A DNA stretch of 64,000 nt, from contig CAJUES010000011.1 in assembly GCA_910585765.1 (NCBI GenBank), positions 1 through 64,000 of the forward strand, given 5' to 3'. The notes under the pieces are model-generated. The model was not told where the DNA came from. It saw nothing but the letters and a program-made list of their open reading frames with translations, and searched no databases. Source of the DNA: an uncultured Lachnospiraceae bacterium. Its GTDB lineage: Bacteria > Bacillota > Clostridia > Lachnospirales > Lachnospiraceae. The position numbers and the translations under genes were made by a program. Below, piece by piece: positions 50,830 to 59,769 of the stretch. Position 1 is the stretch's first letter. Each line of letters begins with the position of its first letter.

Positions 50830-51765
50830 ATGTTAAAGGTATCATCAAACCCGCATATACGGTCAAAGGATACGACATCACGCATCATGCAGTATGTGGT
50901 GATCGCCCTGCTTCCGGCGACGGTGTTCGGGGTATTTCATTTTGGGCTGTACGCGATGCTGCTGGTGCTGGTCACAGTGGCGACGACAGTCCTGACAGAG
51001 TACATATATGACAGGTGCATGAAAAAGAAGGTTTCGATCGGAGATTTCTCTGCGGTCGTCACCGGCCTGCTTCTGGCGCTCAACCTCCCGCCTAAGGCAC
51101 CGCTGTGGATCGGCGTGATCGGCGGCGTCTTCGCGATCATAGTGGTGAAAATGCTGTTTGGGGGACTGGGACAGAATTTTATGAATCCGGCGCTTGGGGC
51201 GAGATGTTTTCTGCTTATCTCATTCACATCCATCATGACGAATTTTGACTGTGATGCGTATACAGGTGCCACACCGCTTGCGGCGATCAAAGCGGGGGAG
51301 GAGGCGCCGGCGCTTTTGGATATGGTCATAGGGCGTACTGCGGGTACGATCGGTGAGACCAGTATGATTGCATTGCTGGTCGGCGCGGTGTTTTTACTGG
51401 TGATGAAGGTGATCGATCTTCGTGTGCCAGGATCTTATATACTCAGTTTTGTCGTGTTTATCCTGCTGTTTGGCGGGCATGGGCTGGACATGAATTATAC
51501 CCTGTCGCAGCTTGCGGGCGGCGGACTGATGCTCGGCGCATTTTTCATGGCGACGGACTATGTCACCAGACCGATCACGAAAAACGGACAGTATGTGTTT
51601 GGCATCTTTCTGGGTATCATGACAGGCATTTTCAGGATTTTCGGACCATCTGCGGAGGGTGTGTCCTACGCGATCATCATCGGAAATCTGCTGGTGCCTT
51701 TGATCGAAAAAGTCACGAAGCCTACGGCTTTCGGAAAAAAGAAGTCAAAGAAGGAGGCGGCATGA
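50830..51765 (+). CDS. rnfD: Rnf complex subunit D
   Basis: A 311-residue membrane subunit with about nine helices. The covalent flavin site is in DAYTGATPLAA (Thr of the TGAT motif), matching the ApbE recognition pattern. Start 50830 (MLKVSSNPHIRS) follows AAAAGGAG; the longer open frame overlaps rnfC. With G, E and A it forms the ion-translocating core. It is followed at once by rnfG. Confidence 0.96.
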   Translation: MLKVSSNPHIRSKDTTSRIMQYVVIALLPATVFGVFHFGLYAMLLVLVTVATTVLTEYIYDRCMKKKVSIGDFSAVVTGLLLALNLPPKAPLWIGVIGGVFAIIVVKMLFGGLGQNFMNPALGARCFLLISFTSIMTNFDCDAYTGATPLAAIKAGEEAPALLDMVIGRTAGTIGETSMIALLVGAVFLLVMKVIDLRVPGSYILSFVVFILLFGGHGLDMNYTLSQLAGGGLMLGAFFMATDYVTRPITKNGQYVFGIFLGIMTGIFRIFGPSAEGVSYAIIIGNLLVPLIEKVTKPTAFGKKKSKKEAA

Positions 51766-51766
51766 T

Positions 51767-52396
51767 ATGGATAACGAGAAGAAATCAATGATCAAGGACG
51801 CGCTGATCCTCTTTGCGATAACACTCGTGGCGGGGCTGCTGCTGGGATTTGTGCACGATGTCACGAAGGAACCGATCAGACAGCAGAAGGCAAAAGCGAA
51901 GGCGGAGGCGTGCAAGAATGTATTTGCAGATGCGGACTCTTTTGAGGCTGTGGTGTCGGAGGATGGTCCTGCGGCGTACTTTGTGGCGGGACAGGATTCC
52001 AATGTGGATATTGACGAGGTGATGCGGGCGCTCGACGGCTCCGGTCAGCTGCTGGGATATGTGATCACGGTTACGGATCATGAGGGCTACGGCGGCGACA
52101 TCCAGTTTTCTATGGGTGTGAGGCTGGACGGGACGCTCAACGGCATATCGCTCCTGAGCATAAAGGAGACGGCTGGTCTGGGCATGAAAGCGGGTGACGT
52201 GCTCGTTCCGCAGTTTGCAGACAAAAAGGTGGAAAGTTTCACATACACAAAATCAGGTTCGACAAGCGACAGTGAGATCGACGTGATCAGCGGTGCGACG
52301 ATCACATCGAATGCAGTCGTCAACGGAGTAAACGGCGGTCTGCTGTTTTTCAGGAGTGAGCTTGCAGGAACCGAAGGAGGTGCTGTCAATGAGTGA
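51767..52396 (+). CDS. rnfG: Rnf complex subunit G
   Basis: A 209-residue subunit with one N-terminal helix (about 9-29) and an extracytoplasmic FMN-binding domain. FMN is attached to Thr in VISGATITSNAVV near residue 173. AAGGAGG lies before the start, one base after the rnfD stop. Its last bases overlap the rnfE start. Confidence 0.96.
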   Translation: MDNEKKSMIKDALILFAITLVAGLLLGFVHDVTKEPIRQQKAKAKAEACKNVFADADSFEAVVSEDGPAAYFVAGQDSNVDIDEVMRALDGSGQLLGYVITVTDHEGYGGDIQFSMGVRLDGTLNGISLLSIKETAGLGMKAGDVLVPQFADKKVESFTYTKSGSTSDSEIDVISGATITSNAVVNGVNGGLLFFRSELAGTEGGAVNE

Positions 52397-53189
52397 GATC
52401 AACAGTGAGGCGAGGCAGGGTTCCATGGAAGTGTTCTTCAATGGACTCGTGAAAGAAAATCCTACTTTTGTGCTGGCGCTCGGCATGTGTCCGACGCTCG
52501 CAGTGACAACATCAGCCGTCAACGGGCTTGGTATGGGGCTGACGACGACGGCAGTGCTGGTGCTCAGCAACGCCATCATATCCCTGCTGCGTCATATTAT
52601 CCCAAACCGCGTGCGGATCCCGGCGTTCATCGTGATCGTGGCTTCCTTTGTGACCATGGTGGAGCTGCTGCTCGAGGGATTTATACCGAGTCTGTACGCG
52701 GCGCTTGGGCTGTATATTCCGCTGATCGTTGTGAACTGTATCATCCTTGGGCGTGCGGAGTCCTTCGCCTCCAAAAATCCGGTCATCCCGTCCATATTTG
52801 ACGGTCTGGGAATGGGGCTTGGCTTTACGGTCGCACTCACGGCGATCGGCGCGGTGAGAGAGCTTTTGGGGGCAGGAGAGTTCTTTGGCGTACCGGTGAT
52901 CAACAAGGTGCTTGGCGGCATCTCTTCCATGATTGGACGCCAGGAGCCGATCGAGTATGTTCCGATCAGTATCTTTGTGCTCGCGCCGGGCGCGTTCTTC
53001 GTGCTAGCCGCTCTCACGGCGCTGCAGAACCGCGTCAAGAGAAAGATGCAGGAAAAGGGGCAGAACGCGGACAGGATCCAGTCAGGCTGCAGTTCGGACT
53101 GTGCAAGCTGCTCCGACGGCGGCTGCGCGCACCGCTTTGTCGATGTGGACGGGAAGCCGGGTTCCGTGGCGGACGCGAAAAAGGAGTAG
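52389..53189 (+). CDS. rnfE: Rnf complex subunit E with Cys-rich C-terminal tail
   Basis: A 266-residue membrane subunit with about six helices (LALGMCPTLAVTTSAVNG near the start and VNCIILGRAESFAS in the middle are hallmarks). Start 52389 follows GAAGGAGG and overlaps rnfG by 8 bases. After the last helix (about residue 220) there is a tail with the cysteine cluster GCSSDCASCSDGGCAH and then an Asp/Gly-rich end. The tail is not part of the common RnfE core and could bind metal. Confidence 0.95.
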   Translation: MSEINSEARQGSMEVFFNGLVKENPTFVLALGMCPTLAVTTSAVNGLGMGLTTTAVLVLSNAIISLLRHIIPNRVRIPAFIVIVASFVTMVELLLEGFIPSLYAALGLYIPLIVVNCIILGRAESFASKNPVIPSIFDGLGMGLGFTVALTAIGAVRELLGAGEFFGVPVINKVLGGISSMIGRQEPIEYVPISIFVLAPGAFFVLAALTALQNRVKRKMQEKGQNADRIQSGCSSDCASCSDGGCAHRFVDVDGKPGSVADAKKE

Positions 53190-53235
53190 GAGAAGAATAT
53201 ATGCGCAGAGGGAAATGCGCAGAAAGGAAAGAAAG

Positions 53236-53823
53236 ATGCTTGACGTAGTAAAGGATTTATTGATATTGATGATCAGCTCTTCGCTTGTGAGCAATGTCGT
53301 GCTGAGCCAGTTTCTGGGGCTCTGTCCGTTCCTTGGCGTTTCCAGGAAGGTCGACACGGCGCTCGGCATGGGCGGCGCGGTCATTTTCGTCATCACGATC
53401 GCGTCCGGTGTGGCGGCTGTCATCTACAAGGCGGTCTTGGAGCGGTTTGACATCACGTATCTGCAGACGATCGTATTTATATTAGTCATCGCAGCCCTGG
53501 TGCAGTTCGTGGAAATGTTTCTGAAAAAGTACGTGACATCGCTCTATCAGGCGCTGGGCGTGTATCTTCCGCTGATCACGACCAACTGTGCGGTGCTCGG
53601 TATCGCGCTCACAAATGTGCAGAAGAATTACGGTATCGGTTTCAGCATTGCGAGCGGTCTGTTCACGGCGGTCGGATTCCTGATCGCGATCGTGGTCCTC
53701 GCCGGGATCCGTGAAAAGATGGAGTACAATGACATACCGGAATCCTTCAAGGGCATGCCGATCGTGCTGATCACAGCGGGTCTGATGGCGATCGCATTCT
53801 GCGGATTCTCAGGATTGTTGTAG
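53236..53823 (+). CDS. rnfA: Rnf complex subunit A
   Basis: A 195-residue membrane subunit related to RnfE, with six helices. The FLGLCPFLGVSRK and TTNCAVLGIAL motifs hold the cysteines that bind the membrane [2Fe-2S] cluster with RnfE. Start 53236 follows AGAAAGGAAAG; the longer open frame overlaps rnfE. It is followed by rnfB after 14 bases. Confidence 0.96.
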   Translation: MLDVVKDLLILMISSSLVSNVVLSQFLGLCPFLGVSRKVDTALGMGGAVIFVITIASGVAAVIYKAVLERFDITYLQTIVFILVIAALVQFVEMFLKKYVTSLYQALGVYLPLITTNCAVLGIALTNVQKNYGIGFSIASGLFTAVGFLIAIVVLAGIREKMEYNDIPESFKGMPIVLITAGLMAIAFCGFSGLL

Positions 53824-53837
53824 AGGGAGGGTGACAT

Positions 53838-54629
53838 ATGAACGCAACAGCGATAGTGACTGCCGTCCTGGTCGTGGGCGGAGTCGGTTTATTCTTAGGG
53901 ATCTTCCTCGGCATCGCCAGTATTGTATTTAAGGTCGAGGTGGATGAGAAGGAGGAGGCCGTCCTGGGCGTGCTTCCCGGAAACAACTGCGGCGGCTGCG
54001 GATATCCCGGCTGTTCGGGACTTGCCGCGGCGATCGCAAAGGGCGAGGCGGCGGTGAATGCATGCCCTGTCGGTGGCGAGCCTGTCGGCAAAAAGATTGC
54101 GGCGATCATGGGCGTGGAGGCAGGTGAAGCCGTCAGAATGACGGCGTTCGTGAAATGTGCGGGCGACTGCGAGAAGACATCGCAGATCTATGAGTACACA
54201 GGTGTGGAGGACTGCGCCATGGTCCGGTATGTGCCGGACGGCGGTGCCAAGTCCTGCGACCATGGCTGTCTGGGGTATGGAAACTGTGTGAAGGCGTGCC
54301 CGTTTGATGCGATCCATATTGTCAATGGCATCGCAAAGGTTGACAGGGAGAAGTGCAAGGCGTGCGGCAAATGTGTGGCTGCATGTCCGAAACAGCTGAT
54401 CGAACTGATACCGTATGACGCAAAGGCAGTGGTGGCGTGCAGTTCCAGGGACAAAGGACCTGTCACCATGAAAGCCTGCCAGACCGGGTGTATCGGCTGC
54501 AGTCTCTGTGTGAAGGTGTGTCCTTCGGGCGCAGTGACCGTGACGGATTTCCACGCACACATTGACCAGAGCAAGTGCACCGGCTGCGGCGCGTGCAAGG
54601 AAAAGTGCCCGAAGAAGGCGATCGTGTAG
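53838..54629 (+). CDS. rnfB: Rnf complex subunit B
   Basis: A 263-residue electron-entry subunit with an N-terminal helix (about 5-28). A four-Cys domain (CGGCGYPGC with a later Cys) and then several [4Fe-4S] motifs follow: HGCLGYGNCVKACP, CKACGKCVAACP, CIGCSLCVKVCP and CTGCGACKEKCP. It takes electrons from ferredoxin. It ends the operon. No terminator is obvious in the 84 bases before the next gene. Confidence 0.96.
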   Translation: MNATAIVTAVLVVGGVGLFLGIFLGIASIVFKVEVDEKEEAVLGVLPGNNCGGCGYPGCSGLAAAIAKGEAAVNACPVGGEPVGKKIAAIMGVEAGEAVRMTAFVKCAGDCEKTSQIYEYTGVEDCAMVRYVPDGGAKSCDHGCLGYGNCVKACPFDAIHIVNGIAKVDREKCKACGKCVAACPKQLIELIPYDAKAVVACSSRDKGPVTMKACQTGCIGCSLCVKVCPSGAVTVTDFHAHIDQSKCTGCGACKEKCPKKAIV

Positions 54630-54713
54630 GTTTTTAGTACAGCGTTGCGCTGCATGCATTCATCAATACATCGATCATGGCGATTGGTACTGTGTTTCCA
54701 GGGAGATGAAGTA

Positions 54714-56108
54714 ATGGGTATTGTTAATCGGCAAAGGAATGATCATATACTGGTGGTCGTTGGGGTTTTGCTTTGTCTGTGTACGGCATGTGCAGAAAAT
54801 CTTCCATTTACAGATAATGAAATAGAGGAGATGCAGGCAGACATATTGTCTGATCCACAGATGGAAGAGGACGTTCAAAGTACAGATAACGAAATAGAGG
54901 AGACACAGGAAGACATATTGCCTGATTCACAGGCGGAAGATGGTGCCCGGAATCATTCATCGATAGAGCGTATGCAGCGTGATTCTTCTGTAAGCCTTGA
55001 TTTTTATACGGAAGATCAGAGCACGAAAATAGGGGAAGATACCCTTTTGTGGACGAGAAAATGTATCTATCCAGTCGTAAGGATCGAAGAAAATGAAAGT
55101 GCTGCCAACAAGATCAATACAGATATACAGGAAAGGGTGGATTCTTTTCATAAGGACTCTTTTGTGCCAGACTGTGCAGATGAGGACTATCATCGTATTT
55201 GTGATGCAAGTGATTCTGATGATATTCACTTTTACGGATATTTTGATGAGATGATATTTACTGTTACCCGTGCTGACAGTAAGGTTGTTTCTTTTCTTGT
55301 GACGACACAATACTATATCGGCGGTGCGCATGGTATGGATTACTATACTGGACTAAACTACGATACACAGACTGGTGAACTGCTCCGCTTTGACGATCTT
55401 GCGGGAAATGCAGGTGCTTTTCGACAGGATACGCTTGCATTTATTCACAACCTTGCTTCCGCAACCGCTTATCAGAGCATTATGTGGGAGAATGATATCG
55501 ATGAACTGCAAGAGGTTTTATATCAGGATGAAAGATGGTATCTTTCCACATCAGGGCTGGTTCTTTTCAGCAATCCTTATGAACTTGGTGCCTTTTTCGC
55601 AGGCAATATTGAGTTTACCATTCCTTATTCTGATCTGGAAGAGATGGGGGTTCATGAACAATATGAGTATACAGGAACGAGGACGATCCTGCTGCAGACG
55701 GAGGCGGTTTGTTTTATGGACTTAAACGGGGACGGGCAGGAGGAGGAGATCCAGTTTTATATCGATGCGAAGGGAAGTGCTAATACAGATGTTCATTTTC
55801 TGGTTGACGGTACAGACTATGCGGCGGAGCACGAAACGCTGTCCAGACAATTTTCGGATGATGATTACATATTTTGCTGGACAGCATGCTTTTTGTACGA
55901 TATGGATCCGACAGACACCACGACAGAGATTGCTTTTCAGATGAACTACAGCAGCTGGACGGATGACATTGTCGTCCCATATACATTTCTCTATCGCTAT
56001 GAAGGGAGCGGTGCCCTGTATTATCTTGGCAGAATAGAGGGTACGATCACCGATCCGACGGCTGTGTACTATATTTCGCCGCAGGACAGCAATGCGAATG
56101 AAAAATAA
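54714..56108 (+). CDS. Putative lipoprotein with DUF3298/RsiV-like domain
   Basis: A 464-residue exported protein. The N-terminal hydrophobic stretch ends at CTAC (Cys26), an imperfect lipobox with Cys at -3. A 24-residue tandem repeat follows (about 33-79). The middle part (about 105-290) has RsiV/PdaC-like features (VVSFLVTTQYYIGGAHGMDYYTGLNYDTQTGE). An EF-hand-like DLNGDGQEEEI is near residue 320. It is A+T richer than rnf. Start 54714 is behind GGAGATGAAG. The function is unknown; anti-sigma or cell-wall roles are guesses. Confidence 0.72.
   Translation: MGIVNRQRNDHILVVVGVLLCLCTACAENLPFTDNEIEEMQADILSDPQMEEDVQSTDNEIEETQEDILPDSQAEDGARNHSSIERMQRDSSVSLDFYTEDQSTKIGEDTLLWTRKCIYPVVRIEENESAANKINTDIQERVDSFHKDSFVPDCADEDYHRICDASDSDDIHFYGYFDEMIFTVTRADSKVVSFLVTTQYYIGGAHGMDYYTGLNYDTQTGELLRFDDLAGNAGAFRQDTLAFIHNLASATAYQSIMWENDIDELQEVLYQDERWYLSTSGLVLFSNPYELGAFFAGNIEFTIPYSDLEEMGVHEQYEYTGTRTILLQTEAVCFMDLNGDGQEEEIQFYIDAKGSANTDVHFLVDGTDYAAEHETLSRQFSDDDYIFCWTACFLYDMDPTDTTTEIAFQMNYSSWTDDIVVPYTFLYRYEGSGALYYLGRIEGTITDPTAVYYISPQDSNANEK
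54809..54950 (+). repeat. Two-copy 72-base tandem repeat inside the lipoprotein gene
   Basis: Two units offset by 72 bases encode TDNEIEE(M/T)Q(A/E)DIL(S/P)D at residues 33 and 57. The copies differ at scattered positions, so the duplication is not very recent. Confidence 0.75.
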
Positions 56109-56123
56109 AGAGAGGAATCGGAT

Positions 56124-56723
56124 ATGGAGAGGATCCGCTCAATTTATGAGCGAAGGAGCATAAGAAAATACCAGGATCAAAGTGTGCCCCGCGCGTTTAT
56201 TGAAGAAATCTTAAATGCGGGCAGGATGGCGCCCTCAGCCAAAAACAGACAGCCGTGGAAATATGTCGTCTGCGGCGGCACATATAAAAAGGAGCTGCTC
56301 AGGGCGATGCACTCCGGATTAGAGCGGGAAGAACAGGGCAGAACCGATCTGCCCGGATCACGGTACGGCATACCCGATGCGAAAAATACACTGAGGATCA
56401 TGCAGGAAGCGCCCGTCATCATTGTGATATTGAATACCAATGCGAGATCGCCCTTTCTGCCTGTCGATAACGATGAACGGCTCTCCGAGATATGTGACAG
56501 CCTGTCGGTCGGGGCGTCAGTAGAAAATATGCTGTTGGCGGCAGAGGAGTTGGGATTGGGGACATTGTGGATCGCGAATACATGTTTTGCATATCCGGAG
56601 CTGGCTGCGTATCTGAATACAGAGGATCAGATTGTCGGAGCGGTTGCGGTGGGATTTGCGGACGAAGAACCACCGCAGCGACCGAGAAAGCGGCTGGACG
56701 AGATCGCGGAGTACAGGTGGTAG
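56124..56723 (+). CDS. Nitroreductase family protein
   Basis: A 199-residue FMN-dependent oxidoreductase fold. The N-terminal RSIRKYQDQSVPR and the APSAKNRQPWKYVV motif bind FMN phosphate and are diagnostic. The C-terminal WIANTCFAYPELAAYL and GAVAVGFADEEPPQRPRK complete the domain. The substrate is unknown. It starts 15 bases after the lipoprotein gene with AGAGAGG, so the two are probably cotranscribed. Confidence 0.92.
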   Translation: MERIRSIYERRSIRKYQDQSVPRAFIEEILNAGRMAPSAKNRQPWKYVVCGGTYKKELLRAMHSGLEREEQGRTDLPGSRYGIPDAKNTLRIMQEAPVIIVILNTNARSPFLPVDNDERLSEICDSLSVGASVENMLLAAEELGLGTLWIANTCFAYPELAAYLNTEDQIVGAVAVGFADEEPPQRPRKRLDEIAEYRW

Positions 56724-56759
56724 ATCAGTTCAGTCAGCCGCTTATATTGACAAAAACAG

Positions 56760-56788
56760 TTCAATTTTCGGAGCGGTCGTGTTATACT
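56760..56788 (+). promoter_or_regulatory. Probable promoter of the DUF262 cassette
   Basis: TTCAAT (56760-56765), a 17-base spacer and TATACT (56783-56788). A perfect TTGACA at 56747-56752 lies too far upstream of this -10 (30 bases). The transcript would have a leader of about 118 bases. Confidence 0.45.
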
Positions 56789-56912
56789 GTCAGTAACAAC
56801 TTTCATCATTTGAGACGGTAAAGGACTTCTGATCACACAAAGGGTATCAGTTTTTCCGACACAGTGGATATGATCTGTGAATGCGTAGACGAAAAAGATA
56901 GAGGTGGATATA

Positions 56913-58100
56913 ATGGCAATAATACAGGAAAACGATGATCTGGAAATCGAGATTGAAAAGAAAAAAGCTGAGTACGCAGGTGTGGAATATGAAGCAGAGG
57001 GTATCGGCGAGGAGAGCGGAGAGGAGGCAGAACAACCCTTTGACGCGGAGAAGATCAGGGTGGATCAGCAAATGCTCTCCATAAAATATATGTTGGAGTT
57101 GATGGAACAGAATTTGATCGAGTTAAATCCAGGATATCAAAGACGACGCGTGTGGAAAGACAATAAGAGAAAATCTTTATTGATTGAATCGCTAATGCTC
57201 CGCATTCCGATCCCGGCATTTTATTTCTATGAAAATGAGGATGGAAAGTATCAGGTCATTGATGGTCAACAAAGACTTACAACAATAAAGGAATTTGTCA
57301 ATGGAGAATTCCGCCTTACAGGTCTGGAATATTTGGGAAGTGATTACAATAAAAAGAAATTTGAAGATCTGGATACAAAATATATCCAGAGGATTTACAG
57401 GACGCAGATCGCTGTCAATATTCTTGATGCCAGATCACCCAAAAATGTAATATACGATATATTTCGGCGTGTAAATACGGGAGGAATGAATTTAAACCCA
57501 CAAGAAATGAGAAATGCAATCTGTAAGCAGGAAGTACGTGATTTCCTGGTAAAAAGCACGTGCAATCATAATTATCTCAGTGCAACCAGGGGAAGAGTAT
57601 GTGATGACCGAATGGATTCGCAGGAACTTGTTCTGCGGTTTTATGCTTTTTATAAAGCATATGATTATGAGAAGAATATTTTGCACTATGATTATTCCAA
57701 TATAGCAACAATGCTTGACGACGCTATTGAAAATTTGAATAAAATGAAACCGGAAAACAGAGAGGTCTTGTTTCAGAAGTTTGATCTGGCTATGAGGAGA
57801 TCTTGGGAAGCATTCGGAAAATATGCTTTTTCAAAGATCTATTGTGATGGAAGTACGGTAAACAGGAATATGGATTATATCAATAAATCATTGTTTTCGT
57901 CATTTTCTGTTTTATTGATGGATTCTAAATACGATGATATCGATATTGAAGCACAGCAAAAAAAAATACTGCAGACCTTAGCGAATGCCTTGGAAAATCA
58001 TCATTATGTAAATTCGATTACTGTTGGAACTGGTGATCGGAGAAATGTATATGCAAATTTTGAATATTCAAGAAAGGTGCTGGAAGAATGCCTGGGATGA
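56913..58100 (+). CDS. DUF262-domain protein (GmrS-like) in a putative defence cassette
   Basis: A 395-residue protein. After an acidic N-terminal stretch (EEAEQPFDAEKI) comes a DUF262 domain (about 52-230) with NPGYQRRRVW, VIDGQQRLTTI (DGQQR at 117-121) and the RRVNTGGMNLNPQEMRNA block. In GmrSD-type restriction enzymes DUF262 binds and hydrolyses nucleotides. Here the DUF1524 HNH nuclease half is absent; the C-terminal part is helical without a known motif. It overlaps the next gene by ATGA, so translation is coupled. A+T rich compared with its neighbours. Confidence 0.85.
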   Translation: MAIIQENDDLEIEIEKKKAEYAGVEYEAEGIGEESGEEAEQPFDAEKIRVDQQMLSIKYMLELMEQNLIELNPGYQRRRVWKDNKRKSLLIESLMLRIPIPAFYFYENEDGKYQVIDGQQRLTTIKEFVNGEFRLTGLEYLGSDYNKKKFEDLDTKYIQRIYRTQIAVNILDARSPKNVIYDIFRRVNTGGMNLNPQEMRNAICKQEVRDFLVKSTCNHNYLSATRGRVCDDRMDSQELVLRFYAFYKAYDYEKNILHYDYSNIATMLDDAIENLNKMKPENREVLFQKFDLAMRRSWEAFGKYAFSKIYCDGSTVNRNMDYINKSLFSSFSVLLMDSKYDDIDIEAQQKKILQTLANALENHHYVNSITVGTGDRRNVYANFEYSRKVLEECLG

Positions 58101-59212
58101 GAATAGAAAAGATCCTGTTAAAGAATTTTAAGTGTCATAATCATTTTGAAATGGAACTCAAGCGTCTGAATATATTGACCGGAAGTAATGCGGCAGGGAA
58201 ATCCAGTCTGGTACAGTCGATATTATTGGCATTCAAGAGTTGGGAAAACTGTGAGAAAAAGCAGGTGAATACAAATAAAGTTTTCGGTGTTAATCTAGGG
58301 ATTCCAATCAGTATCGTTTCAGAGGATCTGGAAGAAAAAGATATTGAGATCGGGCTGTTTACAGATGGAATTGCGAATCGATTGGTTTTAGGGCTTCCGA
58401 AAGACAATGAAGAAATATATTTTAACATTATCAACTATGAGGAGATCGTGGAGAGGAAAACGCATGACTGCAATTTGGATAAATTGCGTCTTTTTTTCTT
58501 AAACGCAGAGCGGCAGGGACCTAGAATCGTGTCTGTGATTCAGGATATTGTACCGTTTTCGGTTGGAAATACAGGAGAAAACACGGGATATATACTAAGT
58601 GAAATGGACAAATTTCAAAAATTGAGCGGACATTTTAAACTTCCGAAGGATCTGAGAATAGCGGCAATTGATCGATTTTCTGCAAATTGTGAAGAATGGC
58701 TGAATTTTGTCATACCGCAAACAAAATTACAGTACAGTGTGGATATTGAAAGAAATATCACTACATTAAAGATGCAGAATCAAGGAGAATTTCATCTGCC
58801 AGTTGCGACAGGATTTGGTATTACATACGTATTGCCGATAATTGTGCAGGCATTGGCAGCAAGTGTTATAACAAATTCAATATTGATAATCGAAAACCCA
58901 GAGGCTCATTTGCACCCATTGAGTCAGTCGCGGCTAGGAAAGTTTTTGGCGCTTGTTGCGGCAAACGGAGTACAAATCATATTGGAAACACATAGCGAGC
59001 ATATTGTAGACGGATGCCGGATTCAGGCTGCCAGAGAAACAATGTGTTCGGATGCACAAGTTCTATTTTTTGAAAAGAAAGAAAATACCAGTATGTGTAA
59101 TCGCATTGAAATAATGGACAATGGAGAACTTGAAGGATGGCCAGAAGGTTTTTTTGATCAAAAAAGACAGGATTTGAGAGAATTACTGGAGATAAGAAGA
59201 TGTGGAAGTTAG
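58097..59212 (+). CDS. AAA/SMC-like ATPase with DUF3696
   Basis: A 371-residue ATPase of the OLD/RecF-like class. Walker A GSNAAGKSS is at 29-37, Walker B is in ILIIENPEAHLHP, and a histidine switch is in LETHSEHIVDG. The signature-like ATGFGITYVLPI lies between. The C-terminal EGWPEGFFDQKRQDLREL is the DUF3696 pattern. No TOPRIM nuclease domain is seen. ATG 58097 overlaps the stop of the DUF262 gene; ATG 58088 is an alternative. ATPases with DUF3696 are often near DUF262 genes in defence islands. Confidence 0.87.
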   Translation: MRIEKILLKNFKCHNHFEMELKRLNILTGSNAAGKSSLVQSILLAFKSWENCEKKQVNTNKVFGVNLGIPISIVSEDLEEKDIEIGLFTDGIANRLVLGLPKDNEEIYFNIINYEEIVERKTHDCNLDKLRLFFLNAERQGPRIVSVIQDIVPFSVGNTGENTGYILSEMDKFQKLSGHFKLPKDLRIAAIDRFSANCEEWLNFVIPQTKLQYSVDIERNITTLKMQNQGEFHLPVATGFGITYVLPIIVQALAASVITNSILIIENPEAHLHPLSQSRLGKFLALVAANGVQIILETHSEHIVDGCRIQAARETMCSDAQVLFFEKKENTSMCNRIEIMDNGELEGWPEGFFDQKRQDLRELLEIRRCGS

Positions 59213-59699
59213 ATTTCTATATATTGCCCTCAAAATGTTACAGCAATATCACGGAAGATTAAAAGTAAACGATTACAACGATTATGAGAATAGGGTGAGA
59301 GATTGTTTTCCACATCTTGTTTTTCATGAAGAGGCATTTAAGTTTGTTGATGAGCTTGGCAAGTGCAGTGATGTGATCGAAGAATTGACAAGGCATTTGA
59401 TAATATTGAATGATGTCGGGAAGAAACTGTATGATTATCACAACAAAAATGAGCGGGAAGTGCTGCTGGAACTGAGTTCGGGTTATGATCTGGTTTGTTC
59501 CGGAAAAGGATCAAATGAGGAAAAAAGGTTTAACAAAGAGATAAACTATAAGGATCAAAGATATCAGCTGACTTGTAATCCTCATACAAAACTCTATAAA
59601 AAGAGAACAGACAAGAGAATTTATTTTTGTTGGGGACGTGACGAGATAGAGGGACACAATATTATTATAGTGCGGATCGGTGGACATTGGCAGGAATGA
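59202..59699 (+). CDS. Unknown third gene of the DUF262/AAA cassette
   Basis: A protein of up to 165 residues from GTG 59202. No family was recognised. The C-terminal half (YQLTCNPHTKLYKKRTDKRIYF then CWGRDEIEGHNIIIVRIGGHW) looks like a compact beta-rich domain with a conserved-looking His/Trp ending. The frame overlaps the ATPase gene by 11 bases. An alternative start, ATG 59200, reads MWKLDFYILPSKCYSN in another frame but stops at 59262, so the true N-terminus may need a -1 shift near AAAA at 59232-59235. Probably the effector or accessory part of the cassette. Confidence 0.65.
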   Translation: MEVRFLYIALKMLQQYHGRLKVNDYNDYENRVRDCFPHLVFHEEAFKFVDELGKCSDVIEELTRHLIILNDVGKKLYDYHNKNEREVLLELSSGYDLVCSGKGSNEEKRFNKEINYKDQRYQLTCNPHTKLYKKRTDKRIYFCWGRDEIEGHNIIIVRIGGHWQE

Positions 59700-59769
59700 A
59701 TACAAGGAGAGTAGTTTGTTCTAAAATTATGTAGTAGAGGTAATGACAGACCAGAAAGAGGTGCGCGGA

